A stretch of DNA of 37,835 nucleotides from Bacillota bacterium (lineage in GTDB: Bacteria > Bacillota > Clostridia > Lachnospirales > Lachnospiraceae), in NCBI GenBank assembly GCA_023395555.1, contig JAEWYQ010000062.1, forward strand, positions 1 to 37,835, read 5' to 3'. This document shows, piece by piece, positions 15,769 to 23,704 of this stretch. Each line of letters starts with the position of its first letter. The stretch's first letter is position 1. The notes under the pieces are model-generated. The model was not told the DNA's origin, did not search any database, and saw nothing but the letters and a program-made list of their open reading frames with translations. The position numbers and the translations under genes were made by a program.

Positions 15769-15824
15769 AGAGAAGGAGCCGGTAACTGTGAGCAATCTCA
15801 CCATGTTACCGGCTCTGCTTCTCT
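15769..15824. other. Long imperfect hairpin after the TetR gene, within a 333-base gap
   Basis: AGAGAAGGAGCCGGTAAC pairs with GTTACCGGCT-CTG-CTTCTCT, with an inner GTGAG-CAAT-CTCAC stem. No T run follows, so it is not a classic terminator, though it may still end the TetR transcript. It may also mark the right limit of the accessory region. The rest of the gap (15825-15980) is AT-rich without a gene. Confidence 0.55.
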
Positions 15825-15980
15825 GCGCCCGGTTATTCTGTTTATCCATCACAATCATTCAATAAAGTAAATTAATATTATTATAATGCAAAAATATGGT
15901 TGTATAATGGATTGATTAAAAGAATAAATTGGACATAATGTCAGATTAAAATTAAATAATTTAAAAATAAGTAAAGAGTG

Positions 15981-16009
15981 TTGACTTTATAGAAATATTG
16001 GAGTATTAT
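15981..16009 (+). promoter_or_regulatory. Promoter of the glycan operon
   Basis: TTGACT (15981-15986), 17 bases, TATTAT (16004-16009). AT-rich sequence just upstream (about 15943-15970) with TTAAA/TTTAA symmetry could be a ROK-repressor site; this is inference only. Confidence 0.72.
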
Positions 16010-16057
16010 ATAAATATGAATTGAGATATGTACCAATGAGCGAGAGTGGGTGTGGTG

Positions 16058-17029
16058 ATGAAATATAGATTTGGGATTGATATAGGCGGGACAAAATGTG
16101 CGGTTATCCTTGGGATGGATGAGAACAGTGCGGACAAAAAAGCGACACTCCTAAAAAAAGTAGTATATGAAACAAAGAAGACCAGCGGTCCCGATGAAAT
16201 GATCTCCTTGTTTATTCAGTCCATTGAAGAAATAATTCAGGAATTTGACATTGACAAGAAAGAAATTGCGGGAATTGGAATTAGCTGCGGGGGACCTTTA
16301 AGCAGCAGGGAGCGTATCATTCTGGCTCCGCCGAATCTGCCGGGCTGGGTGAATGTTCCCATCGGCAGGCTTCTGGAAGACCGGTTTGATGTTCCCGTGA
16401 TTCTTGGTAATGATGCCAATGCCTGTGCCATGGCAGAATGGAAATACGGCGCAGGCAGAGGATATAAAAATGTAGTGTTCTTAACCTTCGGTACCGGTCT
16501 TGGAGCGGGTCTGATTCTGGATGGCAAGCTATATCGGGGAACCAATGATATGGCGGGAGAGGTAGGACATATCCGGCTGACGGAATGCGGGCCGGTAGGC
16601 TTTGGCAAGATGGGAAGCTTTGAAGGCTACTGCAGCGGCGGCGGCATCGACCAGATTGCCGGCATGAAAGTAAGGGAACAGACGGAAATTGGGATTTTCC
16701 CCGAGCTTTATACAAGCGGTAAGCCATTGGACACAAAGCATGTAGCAATAGCCGCTGATGCCGGAGATCCTCTGGCCAAGGAGATATTTGCCATGAGCGG
16801 AAGGTATCTCGGCAAAGGTCTTGCCATTATTGTTGATATCCTGAATCCGGAAGTGATTATTATCGGCAGCATATTTGAAAGAAGCCATCATCTTCTGTGG
16901 CCCTATGCCAAGGAAGAGCTGGAAAAGGAGAGTCTGAAGGTGGCGAGGGATGTCTGCAAAGTGGTGCCCTCGCAGCTGGGAGATAATATCGGAGATTACG
17001 CGGCGCTTGCACTGGTGGAAAGACAGTAG
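16058..17029 (+). CDS. ROK family sugar kinase
   Basis: 323 residues from the ATG at 16058. ATP-binding phosphate-1 motif DIGGTK (8-13), catalytic Asp119 in GNDANACAMAEW, and the GTGLGAGLILDGKLYRG phosphate-2 segment. The ROK cysteine cluster is present in a variant form, ECGPVGFGKMGSFEGYCSGG, rather than the standard CxCGxxGCxE, so zinc binding may differ. There is no DNA-binding domain, so it is a kinase, not a repressor. Family members phosphorylate glucose, mannose, fructose, N-acetylmannosamine or allose. First gene of the 12-kb operon, 10 bases before the SIS gene. The RBS is weak. It probably phosphorylates a monosaccharide released by the downstream glycosidases. Confidence 0.9.
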   Translation: MKYRFGIDIGGTKCAVILGMDENSADKKATLLKKVVYETKKTSGPDEMISLFIQSIEEIIQEFDIDKKEIAGIGISCGGPLSSRERIILAPPNLPGWVNVPIGRLLEDRFDVPVILGNDANACAMAEWKYGAGRGYKNVVFLTFGTGLGAGLILDGKLYRGTNDMAGEVGHIRLTECGPVGFGKMGSFEGYCSGGGIDQIAGMKVREQTEIGIFPELYTSGKPLDTKHVAIAADAGDPLAKEIFAMSGRYLGKGLAIIVDILNPEVIIIGSIFERSHHLLWPYAKEELEKESLKVARDVCKVVPSQLGDNIGDYAALALVERQ

Positions 17030-17039
17030 GAGGGGCAGA

Positions 17040-17681
17040 ATGAAACCGGAAGAAATTTTAGATGAATTATTGGAGCGTTATCCAAAGCTTGCAGCCTGCA
17101 GGGAAGAAATACATAGAACCTTTGAAGCCTGGATTTCCTGCTTTGGCAAAAAGGGAAAGCTGATGATATGCGGTAACGGGGGAAGTGAAGCGGACTCCCA
17201 GCATATCGTAGGCGAGCTGATGAAGGAGTTTTACAAGAAGCGTGGAATGGACGAAGCCTTTGCAGCCAGGCTGGACGGTATGTTTCCCGGAAATAGGATT
17301 GCATCAAAGCTTCAGTCTCCGCTGACGGCCATGTCCCTCGGAACCAATCAGGTGCTGACAAGCGCATATTCCAATGACGCGGCTCCGGAGATGATATTTG
17401 CCCAGGAGGTCTATGGGTATGCCAGGGAGAATGATATCCTGCTGGCATTGAGTACCTCGGGGAATTCTGAAAATATAGTGAATGCCGTCCAGGTTGCCAA
17501 GGCGATGAACGTCAAATGCATCGGCATCTGCGGTGCGGGGGATGGAACGAAGGGCAGCAGGCTTACACAATTGTGTGATATCTGCATCGTGATTCCGGAA
17601 AGGGAGACATATCTGGTGCAGGAGCTGACACTTCCTGTATATCACGCCCTTTGCCGTATGGCGGAGGCGTATTACTGGTGA
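17040..17681 (+). CDS. SIS-domain protein, GmhA-like (sedoheptulose 7-phosphate isomerase family)
   Basis: 213 residues with an SIS fold: MICGNGGSEADSQHIVGEL, then LALSTSGNSENIVNA. By alignment from memory with E. coli GmhA, the metal-binding residues are all retained: His55 and Glu59 in HxxxE, and Gln194 and His202 in VQELTLPVYH. This points to an active ketose/aldose phosphate isomerase rather than a regulatory SIS domain. An insertion of about 20 residues (about 63-85) sets it apart from standard GmhA. GmhA normally makes ADP-heptose precursors for lipopolysaccharide or S-layer glycans; here it sits between a sugar kinase and glycosidases, so a catabolic role is possible. RBS AGGAGGGG; 10 bases after the kinase. 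Confidence 0.88.
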   Translation: MKPEEILDELLERYPKLAACREEIHRTFEAWISCFGKKGKLMICGNGGSEADSQHIVGELMKEFYKKRGMDEAFAARLDGMFPGNRIASKLQSPLTAMSLGTNQVLTSAYSNDAAPEMIFAQEVYGYARENDILLALSTSGNSENIVNAVQVAKAMNVKCIGICGAGDGTKGSRLTQLCDICIVIPERETYLVQELTLPVYHALCRMAEAYYW

Positions 17682-17709
17682 ATATAAATTTTGTATTTGG
17701 GAGGAGCAT

Positions 17710-20025
17710 ATGACACACAATTGGAAAAGAACAACCCTGAACGGCGACTGGGAATTGTTTTATCAGAAAAACAGTGAATATCTGGCAAGTGAGAAGCATC
17801 CCGTAACGGTTGATGCAATCTGCAGGGAACCGGGTCACATTCCGGCAAAGGTGCCAGGCAATCTTGAGATTGATCTGCAGAGAGCCGGCCGCATCGAGGA
17901 TCCCTTCTTCGGGCAGAATCCCTTGAAAATGCAGGCACTTGAATCACTCCATATGTTTTACGGACGTAAATTTGAATATTATAGAACCGCCGGGACGGTT
18001 CCCATACTTACCTTCGAAGGCCTGGATACTGTGGCTGAGATCTTTTTAAACGGACAGCCGGTTGGAAGCTGTGAGAATATGCTGATTACACAGACCTTTG
18101 TGCTGGCAGATGTGAAAGAAGGGGAAAACGATCTGGTGGTACATATCATCCCGGCCTGCATCGCGGCAAGGGGCAGGAAGATGTCGGCTCTCAGCAATGC
18201 GCTGAAATATGATTATGAAAGTCTTCGCTTGAGAAAAGCTGCCTCTATGTTTGGCTGGGACATTATGCCGCGTATTGTTTCCGGCGGAATCTACAGACCG
18301 GTTTATATTGAAGACAGACCGGAGGAAGCGCTGAAGCAGGTATATCTCATGACAAGCCGTGTCAGTGCGGAGGACAGGACGGCAGAGCTGATTCTGTTCT
18401 ACGAAGCGGATGTAAAGGGAGACGATATTTCCGAATATCGGGTGACTCTTCGCGGGCGGTGCGGTGACAGTGTCTTTGAAGCAAGTGACAGACTCTGGTA
18501 CACGGCGGGGAAGCTTTTTATACATTTGGAGGACGCAAAGCTCTGGTGGCCCAAGGGGTATGGAGAACAGCCGCTTTACGATGTGGAGGTTATTATCGCC
18601 AGAAACGGGGAATTGATCGATACCTGGAAGACCAGGACCGGTATTCGTACCGTGGCACTGGAAAGAACCGCTCTGACGGACCAGTTCTTAGGGGGTAAGT
18701 TCCAGTTCTATGTCAATGAGAAGAAGATATTTGTGCTCGGCACCAATTTTGTGCCGCTGGATGCATTGCACAGCCGTGACCGGGAGAGACTTCCGAAGGT
18801 GATGGCGCTGCTGGAGGACTCAGGCTGCAATACCATCCGCTGCTGGGGCGGCGGTGTGTATGAGGATGATTATCTGTATGATTTTTGTGATGAAAAGGGC
18901 ATACTCATCTGGCAGGACTTCATGATGGCCTGCGGAACTTACCCCGTGGATTCAGAGTTCTGTGAAATCATGAAAGAGGAATCGGAGTTTATTATCAGAA
19001 GGCTTCGCCAGCATCCCTCCCTTCTTCTCTGGTCGGGCGACAATGAATGTGATATGGGAGCATTTAAGAAAAATCCTTCCGGCAATAAGATCACAAGAGA
19101 TATTATTCCAACCGTAGCGGAATATGAAGATCCGGTAAGGCCCTTCCTTCCCAGCTCCCCTTTTGTTGATAAGGAAGCGGAAGGGTATCCGGAGGAATAT
19201 CTCCCGGAAAATCATCTCTGGGGCCCCAGAGATTACTATAAATCAAATTATTATAGAAATTCATTGTGCAGCTTTGCCAGTGAAATCGGGTACCACGGAT
19301 GCCCGTGCAGAGAGTCCATGGAGGAATTTCTTCCGGCAGATAAGCTCTGGCCGTGGCAGGGCAATGATGACTGGATGGTGCACGCATCCAGCATGGAACT
19401 TGGCAGCAGCGGGGATTTCAATTACCGCATCAAGCTGATGGCGGATCAGATTAAAGAGATGTTTGGCCAGGTGCCGGATAACCTGGATGACTTTATATTG
19501 GCAAGCCAGATCTCCCAGGCAGAAGCGAAGAAGTTCTTTATTGAGTTATTCCGTACAGGCCAGCCGAAGCGTACGGGAATTATCTGGTGGAATCTGATCG
19601 ATGGCTGGCCTCAGTTTTCGGATGCGGTAGTAGATTACTACTTTCGTAAAAAGCTGGCTTACTACTATATTAAACAGGTTCAGCAGCCCGTTCTTCTTTC
19701 CGTCAGGGAACCGGAGAACTGGAGCCTGGAGATGGTGGCGGTAAATGACACGGATGAAACGATTGCTCTGGAATATACCGTGACAGAGCTGACGGCCGGC
19801 GAAACAGTTTGTATGGGTAAAGCTTCTGTGCCGAAAGGCATAAAGCACCTTATTAATATACCCTACAGTCAGGGCGAAAAGAAAATGTATATGATGCAGT
19901 GGGAATACAACAAAGGTACGGGCCGGAATCATTATCTGGCCGGAAACCCGCCATTTTCATTGCAGGAGTATCGTAAGTTTTTATCAGCCCTGGCAAAAAA
20001 TAATATGGAGGAGGAATTAAAATGA
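17710..20025 (+). CDS. Glycoside hydrolase family 2, beta-mannosidase type
   Basis: 771 residues, slightly shorter than typical GH2 beta-mannosidases (about 830). The N-terminal jelly-roll domain, an Ig-like domain and a TIM barrel are in the usual order. Probable acid/base Glu446 lies in WSGDNE, and the nucleophile Glu525 in ASEIGYHGCP. CWGGGVYEDDYLYDFCDEKG and IWQDFMMAC are characteristic of the mannosidase branch. There is no signal peptide, so the enzyme is cytoplasmic and should trim non-reducing beta-mannosyl residues from imported oligosaccharides, N-glycan cores or mannan fragments. Its stop overlaps the next start (ATGA). RBS GGGAGGAG. Confidence 0.9.
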   Translation: MTHNWKRTTLNGDWELFYQKNSEYLASEKHPVTVDAICREPGHIPAKVPGNLEIDLQRAGRIEDPFFGQNPLKMQALESLHMFYGRKFEYYRTAGTVPILTFEGLDTVAEIFLNGQPVGSCENMLITQTFVLADVKEGENDLVVHIIPACIAARGRKMSALSNALKYDYESLRLRKAASMFGWDIMPRIVSGGIYRPVYIEDRPEEALKQVYLMTSRVSAEDRTAELILFYEADVKGDDISEYRVTLRGRCGDSVFEASDRLWYTAGKLFIHLEDAKLWWPKGYGEQPLYDVEVIIARNGELIDTWKTRTGIRTVALERTALTDQFLGGKFQFYVNEKKIFVLGTNFVPLDALHSRDRERLPKVMALLEDSGCNTIRCWGGGVYEDDYLYDFCDEKGILIWQDFMMACGTYPVDSEFCEIMKEESEFIIRRLRQHPSLLLWSGDNECDMGAFKKNPSGNKITRDIIPTVAEYEDPVRPFLPSSPFVDKEAEGYPEEYLPENHLWGPRDYYKSNYYRNSLCSFASEIGYHGCPCRESMEEFLPADKLWPWQGNDDWMVHASSMELGSSGDFNYRIKLMADQIKEMFGQVPDNLDDFILASQISQAEAKKFFIELFRTGQPKRTGIIWWNLIDGWPQFSDAVVDYYFRKKLAYYYIKQVQQPVLLSVREPENWSLEMVAVNDTDETIALEYTVTELTAGETVCMGKASVPKGIKHLINIPYSQGEKKMYMMQWEYNKGTGRNHYLAGNPPFSLQEYRKFLSALAKNNMEEELK

Positions 20026-21692
20026 AAGCAAAAAAACTAGCAGCACTCTTAATGGCAGGTACGATGGCAATGTCCTTACTTGCAGGATGTGCACAGCAAA
20101 AAGCTGAGAATGAGGGAAGCGAGACAACACCATCACCCGTAGTATCTGACAATAACCCGGCTGACAATGCGGCAGGCGATGGAAAAGTTACCTTCCCTCT
20201 GGCGGAGCCGGTCGAAGTTACGGTATATTGCTGTTCCGGCGATTCGTCTTATAAGCTGGAAGATACGGCAATCTTCAAGTACATGGAGGAGATGACCAAT
20301 GTTAAGCTGAAGGTTACCAATGTTAACCTGACGGAAAATGATGAAAAACGAAATGTTCTGCTTAACTCCGGTGATTATCCTGACGTTTTCATCAAGGGCG
20401 GCATGTCTCCGGATGAGTTGTTTAAGTATGGTTCAGAAGGTATCTTTGTTGCGCTGGATGATTATTTAAAAGAATATGCACCTAATTACTGTGCCATTAT
20501 TGATGAGAGAAATGCATGGCCGGAGGTTACCTCCATTGACGGACATATCTATTCAACCTATGAAGTCTCCGAGCCCAATACAGGGAATACCCCTCATATG
20601 TGGATCAACCAGCAGTGGCTTGATAACCTGGGGCTTACCATGCCTTCCAATTCAGATGAGTTCTACAAGGTGCTAAAGGCATTCAAGGAGCAGGATGCTG
20701 ACGGTGACGGCGATCCGAACAACGAAATCCCCTGGATTGCATCCAGCGATGTCACGCCGGTAGAAGATATTCTCCCTTATTTCGGCTTCAATATGCAGGG
20801 ATGGTGGGATCCCTGGTGTGTTTCCCAGGACGGTGAATCCATCGAATTCTTCCCCGCCACAGAAAGATACAAAGAAGCGCTTGCATTCATTGCCAAGTGT
20901 TATGATGAAGGTCTCCTGTACAAAGACAGCTTTAGTATTACAACGGAGCAGATTGGTGCAATGGGTCAGACCGGCGGTTCCATCGGCGTATTCTGTCAGT
21001 GGCATCCGGGCGGAGCGGTAGGCTACTATGATAAGTCCAAGTCTGCCGAGGAAAACAAGATTTTACAGTATGTTGCAATGGTTCCCTGGGATGGTGCGGC
21101 TGCTCCCACGGCAGGCGGTCTGGTTCGCGGCGGCTTTGCCATTACCGATAAGTGCAAGTATCCGGAAATCATGGTTGCATGGATCGACTATCTGTACAGC
21201 GAAGAAGGGGCAAGAATTGTCAACTACGGAATCGAGGGTGATACCTATGATCTGGTGGATGGCCAGGTGAAGATGAGAAATACCAACAATCCTTCTGAAA
21301 CATGGGGTCAAAATGTAGACCATGCATTAATGCAGATGGGCGGCGGTACCTTCCGGCCTTCTAAGACTTATACTGATCTGGAGATTTATGTAGATCTTGA
21401 AGAAGATCCTACCGGACGTATTCTTCTGGATACCTATGATAAATTCAAAGAAATGGGCAAGCTCTATCCCGCATGGCCCAGTCTGGCACTGACAGAAAAA
21501 GAAATTGCTGAGAATGCCGACATCAATGCAGATACAGATGCTTATCGTCTTACTTACCGCGCGGAGGTTATTACCGGCAAGAAGGATCTTAATGCAACCT
21601 GGGACGAATACCTTGTGACCTTAAATAAGATGGGGCTTCAGACTGCTATTGACAACATGAACGCTGCATATGACAGATATAAGATGGACTAA
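20022..21692 (+). CDS. Sugar ABC transporter solute-binding lipoprotein (LplA type)
   Basis: 556 residues. Lipoprotein signal with lipobox LLAGC, lipidated Cys23. A Thr/Ser/Pro/Asn-rich spacer precedes a family-1-like binding fold. DADGDGDPNNEIP (about 226-238) resembles the calcium-binding loop common in large LplA-type binding proteins. It captures an oligosaccharide at the cell surface and passes it to the permeases at 21777 and 22715. It overlaps the mannosidase gene by 4 bases, so glycosidase and importer are translated together. A strong 17-bp hairpin follows, which probably stabilises this message relative to the permeases. Confidence 0.92.
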   Translation: MKAKKLAALLMAGTMAMSLLAGCAQQKAENEGSETTPSPVVSDNNPADNAAGDGKVTFPLAEPVEVTVYCCSGDSSYKLEDTAIFKYMEEMTNVKLKVTNVNLTENDEKRNVLLNSGDYPDVFIKGGMSPDELFKYGSEGIFVALDDYLKEYAPNYCAIIDERNAWPEVTSIDGHIYSTYEVSEPNTGNTPHMWINQQWLDNLGLTMPSNSDEFYKVLKAFKEQDADGDGDPNNEIPWIASSDVTPVEDILPYFGFNMQGWWDPWCVSQDGESIEFFPATERYKEALAFIAKCYDEGLLYKDSFSITTEQIGAMGQTGGSIGVFCQWHPGGAVGYYDKSKSAEENKILQYVAMVPWDGAAAPTAGGLVRGGFAITDKCKYPEIMVAWIDYLYSEEGARIVNYGIEGDTYDLVDGQVKMRNTNNPSETWGQNVDHALMQMGGGTFRPSKTYTDLEIYVDLEEDPTGRILLDTYDKFKEMGKLYPAWPSLALTEKEIAENADINADTDAYRLTYRAEVITGKKDLNATWDEYLVTLNKMGLQTAIDNMNAAYDRYKMD

Positions 21693-21722
21693 TCAACAGG
21701 CAAACAGGCAGTAATAAGAAAT

Positions 21723-21759
21723 TGTATGGGGGTATCCCATGTTGGGATGCTCCCATACA
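21723..21759 (+). promoter_or_regulatory. Intercistronic 17-bp hairpin between binding protein and permease genes
   Basis: TGTATGGG (21723-21730) through ATCCCA pairs with TGGGAT through CCCATACA (21752-21759), 17 consecutive pairs including two G-T, with a TGT loop. There is no T run after it, so it fits mRNA processing or stabilisation, or partial attenuation, which would give more binding protein than permease. Confidence 0.78.
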
Positions 21760-21776
21760 TAAGCGGAGGATTTGCA

Positions 21777-22721
21777 TTGAAAAAAGAAAAAAATCCTAAA
21801 GGTAAACAAAGTTTTCTGGTAAGAATAAGGCATGAATTCAAGCATAATTGGTGGTTATGGTTAATGTTCGCACCGGTCATCCTTTATTATGCGATTTTTA
21901 GCTATGCGCCAATGTATGGTATCTTATTGGCTTTCAAGGATTATAAGGTAAAGAAGGGAATCCTGGGAAGCCCGTGGATCGGCTTTAATTATTTTAAGCG
22001 TTTCTTCTCGGGCTATAATTTCTGGGATCTGATCAAGAATACCCTGGGGATCTCCGTATACTCCCTGGTAATAGGCTTCCCGCTGGCGATTGTTTTTGCG
22101 ATACTGCTGCATTATCTCACCGTTGGCAAGCTGAAAAAAATCGTTCAGATGGTTTCCTATGCGCCATACTTTATTTCAACTGTAGTTATCTGTGGTATGC
22201 TGACCATTTTCATGGATCCCACCAATGGGGTATTCAATAATATTATCGGCTTCTTCGGGCATGATTCCATTGCATTTTTATCCGTACCGGAATATTTTAA
22301 GTCCATCTATGTATGGTCCGGCGTATGGCAGGGCATGGGCTGGAGCGCCATTATCTATATTTCCACTCTGGCGGGTGTGGACTACGAGATGCACGAGGCA
22401 GCCATTATCGACGGAGCCTCCAAGCTTCAGCGCATCCACTATATCGACCTGCCGTCCATGAAGCCCACGATAGTCATGCTGCTGATTTTGAATCTGGGTA
22501 ATTTAATGAGTGTAGGTTTTGAAAAGGTTTATTTGCTGCAAAATGACCTGAACTTCCCGGCATCGGATATTATTTCCACCTATACGTATCGTGTTGGTCT
22601 GATTAACAGTGATTTTGGTTATTCTACAGCGGTTGGTCTGTTTAATACAGTAATTAATTTGATTATTCTTGTGACTGCCAATAATGTAGCAAGAAAGGTA
22701 ACAGGTGATGGATTATGGTAA
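21777..22721 (+). CDS. Sugar ABC transporter permease, LplB type
   Basis: 314 residues from a TTG at 21777, with GGAGG seven bases upstream. The in-frame ATG at 21726 is buried in the stem of the hairpin and has no ribosome binding site, so it is rejected. Six membrane segments, and the EAA loop HEAAIIDGASKLQRIHYIDL that contacts the ATPase, are visible. It forms a heterodimer with the next protein. No ATPase gene exists in the window, as usual for this family, which shares an MsmX/UgpC-like ATPase. It overlaps the following gene by 7 bases. Confidence 0.9.
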   Translation: MKKEKNPKGKQSFLVRIRHEFKHNWWLWLMFAPVILYYAIFSYAPMYGILLAFKDYKVKKGILGSPWIGFNYFKRFFSGYNFWDLIKNTLGISVYSLVIGFPLAIVFAILLHYLTVGKLKKIVQMVSYAPYFISTVVICGMLTIFMDPTNGVFNNIIGFFGHDSIAFLSVPEYFKSIYVWSGVWQGMGWSAIIYISTLAGVDYEMHEAAIIDGASKLQRIHYIDLPSMKPTIVMLLILNLGNLMSVGFEKVYLLQNDLNFPASDIISTYTYRVGLINSDFGYSTAVGLFNTVINLIILVTANNVARKVTGDGLW

Positions 22722-23659
22722 AGAAGAAAGAGAATATCGTAAAGGAAAAGAAGGAGAAGATTCTCAGCAATTCCAGATCCGATAAAATATTCGATATTAC
22801 AAATATCCTGATCATGGCCGTCCTGCTGTTTATATTTGTCTGGCCCCTATGGTTTGTGGTGGTCGCATCCTTCAGTGATCCTTATGAGGTATGGAAGGGA
22901 AATGTGTTAATCTGGTTAAAGGGATTTACCCTGAAGGGCTATAAGGAATTGTTTAAGTATGATCCTATCTGGATTGGCTACCGGAATACCATCTTCTATA
23001 CCGCATTGGGAACTGTCATTAATATGATCATGACGGTGCTTTGTGCCTATCCGCTGTCCAGAAAGGATTGGGGGCCCAGGAGATTCTGGCTGAAGTATTG
23101 CATGATTACCATGTACATCAGCGGCGGTCTGATTCCTACCTATCTGGTTATTAAAAATTTGCGCATGACCAATACCATATGGGTCATGATGATTCCCTGC
23201 GCATTGTCGTTCTACAATGCATTGATTGTGAGAAATTATTTTATGAACAGTATTCCGGGTGAGCTTCAGGAGGCCTCGGAGCTGGACGGCGCCAACCCCA
23301 TGCAGTATCTGATTAAGGTGGTAATCCCATTGTCAAAGCCGGTGCTGGCGGTAGTATGCCTTTACTATGCGGTAAGTCATTGGAATGATTACTATACTGC
23401 TTTGGTTTATATCAGCGGCCGCAATCTGATTCCGCTGCAGACCGCCTTGCGTGAGGTGCTGATGTCATCCTCCTCTATCGCGGATCTGCTGCACAATACG
23501 GATGCCAATACCGCCATGCAGATGCAGCAGAGGCAGGAGCTGGCTATGAGCTTGAAGTATACCTCCATCATCGCCGGAATTATCCCGATGATGATTATTT
23601 ATCCTTTTATTCAGAAATATTTTGTTAAGGGTGTTATGATCGGTGCCATCAAGGGCTGA
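22715..23659 (+). CDS. Sugar ABC transporter permease, LplC/YtcP type
   Basis: 314 residues. A charged Lys/Glu-rich N-terminal tail (1-25) precedes six membrane segments, with the EAA motif QEASELDGANPMQYLIKVVI. Partner of the LplB-type permease. The start overlaps the upstream stop region, so translation is coupled. LplABC-type systems import complex glycan fragments in Firmicutes; the substrate is inferred from the neighbouring glycosidases. Confidence 0.91.
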   Translation: MVKKKENIVKEKKEKILSNSRSDKIFDITNILIMAVLLFIFVWPLWFVVVASFSDPYEVWKGNVLIWLKGFTLKGYKELFKYDPIWIGYRNTIFYTALGTVINMIMTVLCAYPLSRKDWGPRRFWLKYCMITMYISGGLIPTYLVIKNLRMTNTIWVMMIPCALSFYNALIVRNYFMNSIPGELQEASELDGANPMQYLIKVVIPLSKPVLAVVCLYYAVSHWNDYYTALVYISGRNLIPLQTALREVLMSSSSIADLLHNTDANTAMQMQQRQELAMSLKYTSIIAGIIPMMIIYPFIQKYFVKGVMIGAIKG

Positions 23660-23704
23660 TGCTGCCGTAAGGATCGGAATGTTATATTAAATGGAGGAAG
23701 CATT

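Noticed and set aside
16058..17029. ROK protein as a transcriptional repressor
   Set aside because: It lacks an N-terminal DNA-binding domain and keeps the ATP-binding and catalytic residues of a kinase.
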